From: Pseudomonadota bacterium
GTDB taxonomy: Bacteria > Pseudomonadota > Alphaproteobacteria > Rhizobiales > Xanthobacteraceae
NCBI GenBank assembly: GCA_023386635.1
Contig: JAEWJH010000008.1
Location: 1 to 58,856, forward strand
Reading direction: 5' to 3'
Length of the DNA: 58,856 bases
Positions 52,605-58,856 of the stretch are shown here, in pieces. The translations under genes and the position numbers were made by a program. Each line of letters begins with the position of its first letter. Within the stretch, counting starts at the first letter, position 1. Under the pieces are notes generated by a model, which was not told the origin of the DNA, ran no database searches, and saw nothing but the letters and a program-made list of their open reading frames with translations.

Positions 52605-54056
52605 ATGCGTAGCGTGATGGGGCGAAGTGTTCGAACGCGCAGATTGCGTCACCACGCCCCGGTTCCGACCCCCGCGCGCCTCCCGCGCTGGCGCCTGCTT
52701 CCCCTTGTTATTGCTTGCTTTTTGCTCGGCACCCAGGCGTCCACCGCGGAAACGCTCGCCGATGTGCTGGTCCGCGCCTACCAGACCAATCCGCAGTTGA
52801 ACGCGGAGCGGGCCCGCCAGCGCGGCACCGACGAAAACGTGTCGCAGGCCCTCTCCCAATACCGGCCGCAGATCACCGCCGGGCTCAGCGCCGGGCTCAT
52901 CGGCGTGCGCAATCTGCTGCCCGAGGGCGACACGCAGTCGGCGCGGCTGAAACCCTGGAGCGTCGGCCTCACCGTCAACCAGACCCTGTTCAACGGGTTC
53001 AAGACCGGCAACACGGTCCGGCAGGCCGAGGCGCAGGTCCGCTCCGGGCGCGAACTGCTGCGCAGCGTCGAGCAGTCGGTGCTGCTCGATGCCGTGACCG
53101 TCTACGCCAGCGTCCTCGCCAACCAGTCGCTGGTGGAGGCGATGCGGGCCAATGTCGGCTTCCTGCGCGAGACGCTCAATACCACCAAGCGCCGCCTCGA
53201 CGCCGGCGACGTGACCCCGACCGACCAGGCGCAGGCCGAGGCGCGGCTGGCGCGCGGCAATGCCGACCTCAATGCCGCCGAGGTCACACTCGCTGTCAGC
53301 CAGGCCACCTTCCTGCAGGTGATCGGTACGCCGCCGGGGCATCTCGTGCCGCCGCAACCGATCGACCGGCTGATCCCGCCGAACCGCAGCGACGCGGTGG
53401 CGATCAGCTATCGCGAGCATCCGACCGTGCTCGGTGCGACGTTCGACGTGGACGCTGCCCAGCTTGGCATCAGCATCGCCGAGGCAGCACAGGCACCGAC
53501 CGTCAGCGTGCAGGGCAATATCCAGCGCAGCGTGCAGACCGACACTCAGCTCGGCACCAACCGGACCGACAGCGCTTCGATCATCGGCCAGGCGAACATC
53601 CCGATCTATGACGGCGGGCTCGCCGCCTCGCAGGTGCGCCAGGCAAAGCAAGTCGTCAGCCAGTCGCGCCTGCTGCTCGATCGCATCCGTACCCAGGCGG
53701 AGACCGCGGCCATCGCCGCCTTCGTCACCCATGAGGGAATGCGCACCGCGATCGCCGCCGCTGACGCCGAGGTGCGCGCCGCGACGCTCGCGCTCAACGG
53801 CGTGCAGAAGGAAGCGCAGGCCGGCCAGCGCACCACCCTCGACGTGCTCAACGCCCAGCAGGACCTGATCCTCGCGCGCTCCCGGCTCATCCAGGCGCAG
53901 AAGGACCGCGTGATCGCGTCCTATACGCTGCTGGCGGCGATCGGCCGTCTCGATCACAAACAGCTCGCGCTCAATACCCCGGATTACGATCCGCAGGTGC
54001 ATTACCATCAGGTGCGCGACGCCTGGCACGGGCTGCGCACGCCGAGCGGGCAATAA
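52605..54056 (+). CDS. tolC: TolC-family outer-membrane channel
   Basis: The 483-residue protein has a signal segment (RLLPLVIACFLLGTQASTAE) and two TolC repeats: TLADVLVRAYQTNPQLNAER, TVNQTLFNGFKTGNTVRQAE and QANIPIYDGGLAASQVRQAK, with RTTLDVLNAQQDLILARSRL near the end. It forms a trimeric tunnel for efflux or type I secretion. GTG 52602 and ATG 52617 are other possible starts. It is convergent with the RND genes and could serve that pump, which has no outer-membrane gene of its own. Confidence 0.92.
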   Translation: MRSVMGRSVRTRRLRHHAPVPTPARLPRWRLLPLVIACFLLGTQASTAETLADVLVRAYQTNPQLNAERARQRGTDENVSQALSQYRPQITAGLSAGLIGVRNLLPEGDTQSARLKPWSVGLTVNQTLFNGFKTGNTVRQAEAQVRSGRELLRSVEQSVLLDAVTVYASVLANQSLVEAMRANVGFLRETLNTTKRRLDAGDVTPTDQAQAEARLARGNADLNAAEVTLAVSQATFLQVIGTPPGHLVPPQPIDRLIPPNRSDAVAISYREHPTVLGATFDVDAAQLGISIAEAAQAPTVSVQGNIQRSVQTDTQLGTNRTDSASIIGQANIPIYDGGLAASQVRQAKQVVSQSRLLLDRIRTQAETAAIAAFVTHEGMRTAIAAADAEVRAATLALNGVQKEAQAGQRTTLDVLNAQQDLILARSRLIQAQKDRVIASYTLLAAIGRLDHKQLALNTPDYDPQVHYHQVRDAWHGLRTPSGQ

Positions 54057-54076
54057 CACTTCAAATTTTGATTTGA

Positions 54077-57000
54077 TTACTCGGCCGGATGCGGCGTCGC
54101 GCGGGCGCGAGACGTTGCCTTGACGCCGCGCCGCGACACCAGTCCGATCAGCACCGGCAAGGTCAGCAGGATGATGATCGGCGCGAACAGCATGCCGCCG
54201 ACCACCACCACGGCGAGCGGCTTCTGCACCTGCGATCCGATGCCGCTCGACATCGCCGCCGGCAGCAGACCGACGCCGGCGATGATGCAGGTCATGATCA
54301 CCGGGCGCATCTGCAATTCGCCGGTGCGCACCACCGCGCGGACGCGGTCGAGGCCGGCTTCGATCAGCTGATTGTACTGAGTGAGGATGATGATGCCGTC
54401 CATCACCGAAATGCCGAACAGCGCGATGAACCCGATGGCCGCCGAGACGCTGAACGGAATGCCCATCACCAGCAGACCGAGAATGCCGCCGACGATGGCC
54501 ATGGGAATGACGCTCATGGCGAGCAGCGTATCCGGCACCGAGCCGAAATTGATCCACAGCAGCAGCGCGATCATCGCCAGACTGATCGGCACGACGAGCT
54601 TCAGCCGCGCGATGGCGTCCTGCAGGTTGCCGAACTCGCCGACCCATTCGAGCCGCGAGCCGGACGGCAGCGGCACCTGTTCCGCGACTTTCTTCTGCGC
54701 CTCCTGAATGGCGCTGCCGAGGTCCCGGTCGCGCACGCTGAACTTGATCGGCAGATAGCGCTGCTGTCCTTCGCGATAGATATAGGACGGCCCCGACACC
54801 AGCTTGACGGTCGCGACTTCGTTGAGCGGGATCCGCATCAACCCGTTCGAGCCCTGCACGCCGATGGCGAGATTCTCGATCGCCTCCGGGCTTTGCCGGA
54901 ATTGCGGCGCGAGGCGCACGACGATCGGGAAATGCCGGTCGCTGCCCGGCTCGAACAGATCGCCGGCCGCCTGCCCCCCGATCGCCACCTGGATCGTCGA
55001 ATTGATGTCGCCGGGCGTCAGGCCGTAGCGGGCCGCGCGGGCGCGATCGATGTCAATCTGCACCGTCGGCTGCCCGAGCGACGTGAACACCGAAAGGTCC
55101 TCGACGCCCTGCACGGTCGACAGCACGGCTTTGATCTTGTTGGCCGTGTCCGACAAGGTCTGCAGGTCGTTGCCGAACAGCTTGATCGAGTTCTCGCCCT
55201 TCACGCCGGAAACCGCTTCGGCGACGTTGTCCTGGAGGTACTGCGAGAAATTGAACTCGACGCCGGGGAATTCCGCCTGCAAGCGCTTGAGCAGATCGGC
55301 TGTCAGGTCTTCCTTGTCGTGCATCTCCGGCCGCCATTGGCCGATCGGCTTCAGCGGCGCAAAGAATTCGGCGTTGAAGAACCCGGCGGCATCGGTGCCG
55401 TCGTCGGGCCGGCCGTGTTGCGACACCACCGCCTCGACCTCGGGGACCGCATGGATCAGCCGCCGCATCTGATTGACGTATTGATTGCCTTCGTCGAGCG
55501 AGATCGTCGACGGCATGGTGGCGCGAATCCAGAGGTTGCCCTCTTCAAGCTTCGGTAAAAATTCGAGGCCCAGGAACCGCACCGCGAACAGCGACAGCGC
55601 GACCAGCCCCACCGCCGCCACCAGCGTGAAGACGCGATGCGCCACCGCGAAGTTCAGGCTGGGCAGATAGAGCTTATGCAGCCAGCGCACGGCAAACGTT
55701 TCCGTCTCCTTCACATGCTCCGGCAGAATCAGCGCCGACAGCGCCGGCGTCACGGTGAAGGTCGCCAGCAGGCCGCCGGCGAGCGCATAGGCATAGGTCC
55801 GGGCCATCGGCCCGAAGATATGACCCTCGACGCCGCTCAACGTGAACAGCGGCAGGAACGCGGCGATGATGATGCCGGCGGCAAAGAAGATCGAGCGGCT
55901 CACATTGCTGCCGGCCTGGAAGATCGCGAACAGCTTGCCGGTGAGCGCGCCTTCGGCCGGATCGGTGGGGCGCGGCGTCGCCTCCTCCCAATGCTGGCCG
56001 AGCCGCCGGTATATGCCCTCGACCATCACCACGGTGGCGTCGACGATCAGGCCGAAATCGATGGCGCCGACCGACAGCAGATTGGCGGATTCCCCCCGGA
56101 TCACCAGAATGCCGACCGCAAAGAACAGCGCGAACGGTATCGTCGCGCCGACGATGATGGCGCTGCGCAGATTGCCGAGAAACACCCACTGCAGGAAGAA
56201 GATCAGCAGGATGCCGATCACCATGTTGTGCAGCACCGTATGGGTGGTGAGCTCGATCAGGTCCTTGCGGTCATAAATTCGCTCGATGGTCACACCCGGC
56301 GGCAGGACATTGCCGGTATTGATCCGCTCGACCTCCTCGATCACGCGCTTGATGGTCGGCATGCTCTTTTCGCCGCGACGCATCAGCACGATGCCCTGAA
56401 CGATATCGTCCTCTTCGCCCTTGCCGGCGATGCCGAGCCGCGGCTGATTGCTGACGGTGACCTTGGCGACGTCGCGCACCAGCACCGGGTTACCGCCGCT
56501 CTGGGTCAGCATGGTGTTGTTGAGATCGTCCATGGTGCGGATCAAGCCGACGCCGCGCACCACCGCGACCTGCGGCCCGATATTCACCGTGCTGCCGCCG
56601 ACATTGATGTTGCTGTTGTTGAGCGTCTGCAGCAGTTGCGACAGCGTCAGGCCGTAGGCCATCAGTTTGTTGAAATCGACTTGCAGCTCATAGACCTTGG
56701 TCTTGCCGCCCCACCCGGTCACGTCGATGACGCCGGGCACCGCGCGGAAACGGCGCTGCAGCACCCAGTCCTGCAAGGTCTTGAGGTCGAGCACGCTGTA
56801 GCCGGGCGGCCCCTTGAGCTGGTAGCGGAAAATCTCGCCGATCGGACTGACTGGCGAAATCTGCGGCTGCGCGCCATTCGGCAGCGCCGGAAGCTGCGAC
56901 AGGCGGTTGAGCACCTGCTGCAGCGCCTGCTCGTAGGTGTAGTCGAAGGTGAACTGCAACTTCACATCCGACAGGCCGTAAAGCGAAATGGTGCGCACGG

Positions 57001-57238
57001 TGCGCAGGTTCGGCAGGCCGGCCGTCTGCGTCTCGATCGGAATAGTGATGTAGCGTTCGACCTCTTCCGCCGACAATCCGGCGACCTGCGTCACCACATC
57101 GACCATCGGCGGCGTCGGGTCCGGATAGGCCTCGATATTGAGCTGCTGAAACGCGATCATGCCGCCGACCAACGTCAGGATGAACGCGGCCAGAACCAGA
57201 ACGCGGTGCTTGAGCGAAAACTCGATCAGCGCGTTCAC
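54077..57238 (-). CDS. czcA: CzcA/CusA-family RND efflux pump (HME type)
   Basis: The 1053-residue transporter has 12 membrane helices and two large periplasmic loops. The HME signature is SVGAIDFGLIVDATVVMVEG near residue 400; it keeps D-F-G-x3-D. It pumps cations or small molecules from the periplasm or cytosol outward with protons. The ion is not readable, because 'DATV' replaces the 'DGAV' of typical CzcA. It is one base from the adaptor gene and is translated after it. Confidence 0.92.
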   Translation of the reverse strand: MNALIEFSLKHRVLVLAAFILTLVGGMIAFQQLNIEAYPDPTPPMVDVVTQVAGLSAEEVERYITIPIETQTAGLPNLRTVRTISLYGLSDVKLQFTFDYTYEQALQQVLNRLSQLPALPNGAQPQISPVSPIGEIFRYQLKGPPGYSVLDLKTLQDWVLQRRFRAVPGVIDVTGWGGKTKVYELQVDFNKLMAYGLTLSQLLQTLNNSNINVGGSTVNIGPQVAVVRGVGLIRTMDDLNNTMLTQSGGNPVLVRDVAKVTVSNQPRLGIAGKGEEDDIVQGIVLMRRGEKSMPTIKRVIEEVERINTGNVLPPGVTIERIYDRKDLIELTTHTVLHNMVIGILLIFFLQWVFLGNLRSAIIVGATIPFALFFAVGILVIRGESANLLSVGAIDFGLIVDATVVMVEGIYRRLGQHWEEATPRPTDPAEGALTGKLFAIFQAGSNVSRSIFFAAGIIIAAFLPLFTLSGVEGHIFGPMARTYAYALAGGLLATFTVTPALSALILPEHVKETETFAVRWLHKLYLPSLNFAVAHRVFTLVAAVGLVALSLFAVRFLGLEFLPKLEEGNLWIRATMPSTISLDEGNQYVNQMRRLIHAVPEVEAVVSQHGRPDDGTDAAGFFNAEFFAPLKPIGQWRPEMHDKEDLTADLLKRLQAEFPGVEFNFSQYLQDNVAEAVSGVKGENSIKLFGNDLQTLSDTANKIKAVLSTVQGVEDLSVFTSLGQPTVQIDIDRARAARYGLTPGDINSTIQVAIGGQAAGDLFEPGSDRHFPIVVRLAPQFRQSPEAIENLAIGVQGSNGLMRIPLNEVATVKLVSGPSYIYREGQQRYLPIKFSVRDRDLGSAIQEAQKKVAEQVPLPSGSRLEWVGEFGNLQDAIARLKLVVPISLAMIALLLWINFGSVPDTLLAMSVIPMAIVGGILGLLVMGIPFSVSAAIGFIALFGISVMDGIIILTQYNQLIEAGLDRVRAVVRTGELQMRPVIMTCIIAGVGLLPAAMSSGIGSQVQKPLAVVVVGGMLFAPIIILLTLPVLIGLVSRRGVKATSRARATPHPAE

Positions 57239-57239
57239 G

Positions 57240-58496
57240 TCAGCTACCGCTCGCGGCGCGATCGATGAACAGGCTGCCGCGCGTGATGATCTGGTCTTCG
57301 GGCGACAAGCCTTCGTTGACCTGGATCATCTTGCCGTCGAGCAGCCCGGTATCGATCTTTTTGAGCTGCGCCGTCTTGCGGTCTCGGGTGACCCAGACGC
57401 GCGCTGTGTCGCCTTCATAGATGACGGAATCGCGCGGGATCGCCAGCGAGGCATCGCCCTCGCCGGTGAGGATCGTCACGGTCGCATACATTTCCGGCTT
57501 GAGCGCGCCATCGGCGTTGTCGATCGCGGCACGCACCATCAGCCGTCGCGTCGCCGGGTCGAGCGAGGTCGCGACATAGGTGACGTTGCTGGTGAAAATC
57601 CGGTCCGGGTAAGCGAGCACGGTGAACCGCACCGTCTGACCCACATGAATCTTCGGCGCCTCGATCTCGCGGACATAAGCAATCAGCCAGACCGACGACA
57701 GATCGCCGATCAGAAAGACAGGGTCTGCCGAGCCGCTGGCGATATACTGTCCCGGGCCGACCTTGCGTTGCACGACAGTGCCGCTGATCGGCGACACGAT
57801 CGGCATTTCCGACGAGATCGACCGCTGCTGCTCGAAGCGGGCGATCTCCTCGTCGGTACGGCCAAGGATGCGCAGCCGGTTGCGCGACGCTTCCAGCGCG
57901 CTTTCAGCGGAACGGACATCGCTTTGCGCTACGGCGAGGTCGGCCTGCGCCTGCTGCAGATCCTTCAGCGCGACGGCCTTGCCCTCGTAAAGCTCGCGCT
58001 GCCGCGCCTCGATCGTGCCCGACAGCTTGAGTTGCGAACGCGCCTTGGCAAGCGCCGAGACCGCCGCCATGAAGTCGTTATGCACCTGCACGGCATCGGT
58101 GGCTTCCAGCACGAACAGCGGCTGACCGGCTTCGAGTTCGTCGCCCGGGCGCGCCAGAAGCTTCTTCACCCGGCCCGAATACGGCGAATAGATCGGCGTC
58201 GACCGGTCTTCATTGACCGTGATCTTGCCCTCGGTAGCGTTCTGCGACGTGAAAACGTGCCACCGCACCGGCTCGACCGTCAGGGTCTTCCACTGGGCGG
58301 CGGTCGGCTCGAACACGCCGGGGGCCCGGGGCGCCGGCTTGGTATGCGCGGTAGGCGGTGCTCCCACGGAGCCACGCCAGGCCCAGCCCGCCCCGGCGAC
58401 CACGCAGACCGCGACCACCGCGCCGACGGCGATCTGCCGCGGAGAGGGCCACCGAAAGCGAAGGGAGGTGCGTGCAGGGTCGTTCGGCGAAGTCAC
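57240..58496 (-). CDS. RND periplasmic adaptor (CzcB/CusB-like)
   Basis: The 418-residue membrane-fusion protein has an N-terminal anchor (QIAVGAVVAVCVVAGAGWAW), a barrel-sandwich start YSPYSGRVKKLLARPGDELE, a coiled-coil hairpin around residues 150-230 (ALAKARSQLKLSGTIEARQR), and IVSPISGTVVQRKVGPGQYI. It links the RND pump to an outer-membrane channel. It is first in the two-gene minus-strand operon. No His-rich metal-binding N-terminus of CzcB type is present. Confidence 0.92.
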   Translation of the reverse strand: MTSPNDPARTSLRFRWPSPRQIAVGAVVAVCVVAGAGWAWRGSVGAPPTAHTKPAPRAPGVFEPTAAQWKTLTVEPVRWHVFTSQNATEGKITVNEDRSTPIYSPYSGRVKKLLARPGDELEAGQPLFVLEATDAVQVHNDFMAAVSALAKARSQLKLSGTIEARQRELYEGKAVALKDLQQAQADLAVAQSDVRSAESALEASRNRLRILGRTDEEIARFEQQRSISSEMPIVSPISGTVVQRKVGPGQYIASGSADPVFLIGDLSSVWLIAYVREIEAPKIHVGQTVRFTVLAYPDRIFTSNVTYVATSLDPATRRLMVRAAIDNADGALKPEMYATVTILTGEGDASLAIPRDSVIYEGDTARVWVTRDRKTAQLKKIDTGLLDGKMIQVNEGLSPEDQIITRGSLFIDRAASGS

Positions 58497-58644
58497 TCAG
58501 ATCCCCTCGAAATTATCGCACCGATTGCCGTCCCCGCGCAGACACATACAGCGGGCGGACGGCACAAGCGACGGCCCGCACTTATTCTTTATGCGGTTTT
58601 TACGGGCTGATGACAGCTCGGCTGGAATTCAAGATTCACGCGAC

Positions 58645-58856
58645 TCATAAGGGCGGCGGCCACGGCAATCCGTCAGTCATCGCGGCATCGCTGCGGGCCG
58701 CGGCGATCTCACCCTGCGTCAAGCCAGCGACCGCCAGCACCTCGTCGGTGCGATCGGCCGGATCGTAGGCTGCGGCCGGCTCTCCCGTCATGGGCATCAC
58801 CGGCGCCTTGAGCGGCCGGTCAGCGGCCAGGTCGGGATGCCGGCTGCGGTTGTGCG
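58645..58856 (-). CDS. C-terminal end of a probable CaiB/BaiF-type CoA-transferase (5' end outside window)
   Basis: A minus-strand frame enters from the right edge and stops at 58645. The 69 visible residues include LKAPVMPMTGEPAAAYDPAD and RTDEVLAVAGLTQGEIAAAR, ending GLPWPPPL. 'DEVLxxxGLxxxEIAxLR' near the end is common in CaiB/BaiF CoA-transferases, but the diagnostic part is outside the window, so this is a tentative call. Confidence 0.45.
   Translation of the reverse strand, partial: HNRSRHPDLAADRPLKAPVMPMTGEPAAAYDPADRTDEVLAVAGLTQGEIAAARSDAAMTDGLPWPPPL

Noticed and set aside
51324..54647. 1107-residue minus-strand open frame
   Set aside because: Antisense of the TPR and TolC genes; it repeats the complement of the TPR array and has no protein features of its own.

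Overview
The window looks like chromosomal DNA of a GC-rich alphaproteobacterium of the order Rhizobiales/Hyphomicrobiales (Bradyrhizobium, Rhodopseudomonas, Afipia or Xanthobacteraceae-like). The basis is the codon usage, the heptose-type LPS core genes, the long proline-rich ExbB, the liv and taurine-like ABC operons, and many 'cgtcatgcccgggcttgacccgggcat'-type palindromes between genes. No rRNA, tRNA or CRISPR array was seen. Gene names come from motifs and family recognition by reading; no database search was run.

Layout. (1) 1-3200 is an AT-richer, gene-poor accessory stretch: an HNH-like fragment, small orphan proteins and a short IS1595-type zinc-ribbon transposase protein. (2) 3.2-12.3 kb is an LPS inner-core heptose cluster: a WaaE/KdtX-like glycosyltransferase, an FkbM methyltransferase, hldE, hldD, waaF, a 2-hydroxyacid dehydrogenase, gmhB, waaC and galE, followed by an MsbA-like exporter and a fumarylacetoacetate-hydrolase family enzyme. 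gmhA is not in the window. (3) 15.5-22.5 kb holds a livHMGF transporter with a Tat-type binding protein, a divergent MarR regulator with a palindromic operator, and an amidase. (4) 23.0-36.0 kb is a catabolic block: a cytosolic dihydroxyphthalate-decarboxylase-like protein, a divergent GntR/FCD regulator with a TTGTCAACAA operator, and an operon of GalB-like hydratase, LigK-like aldolase, DUF938 methyltransferase, type I extradiol dioxygenase, aldo/keto reductase and a 6PGDH-like dehydrogenase. Then come a Kazal-like secreted protein, a class II aldolase with a lysine-rich tail, and a taurine-type ABC system with one ATPase, two different permeases and two binding proteins. (5) 36.2-38.4 kb carries a small secreted protein and a 1.6 kb noncoding repeat region. 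Inside it, a near-consensus promoter precedes about 560 nt packed with perfect hairpins, several with GNRA loops: the best candidate here for an undescribed structured RNA. (6) 38.4-45.3 kb is a self-contained TonB iron-uptake module: PiuC, a TonB-dependent siderophore receptor, a PepSY membrane protein, ExbB, ExbD and TonB. (7) 45.5-58.9 kb holds a CHAP-domain secreted protein, a giant 2073-residue protein made of about 57 tandem TPR units, a TolC-family outer-membrane protein, a CzcA/CusA RND efflux pump with its adaptor, and the end of a probable CoA-transferase.

Functionally the window mixes envelope construction (LPS core, export, TonB, RND and TolC) with uptake and breakdown of small organic acids, aromatics or amides. 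The most unusual items are the promoter-led hairpin element at 37.4-38.0 kb, the uninterrupted TPR solenoid, and the hybrid meta-cleavage operon that pairs a VOC-type ring-cleavage enzyme with a GalB/LigK lower pathway.
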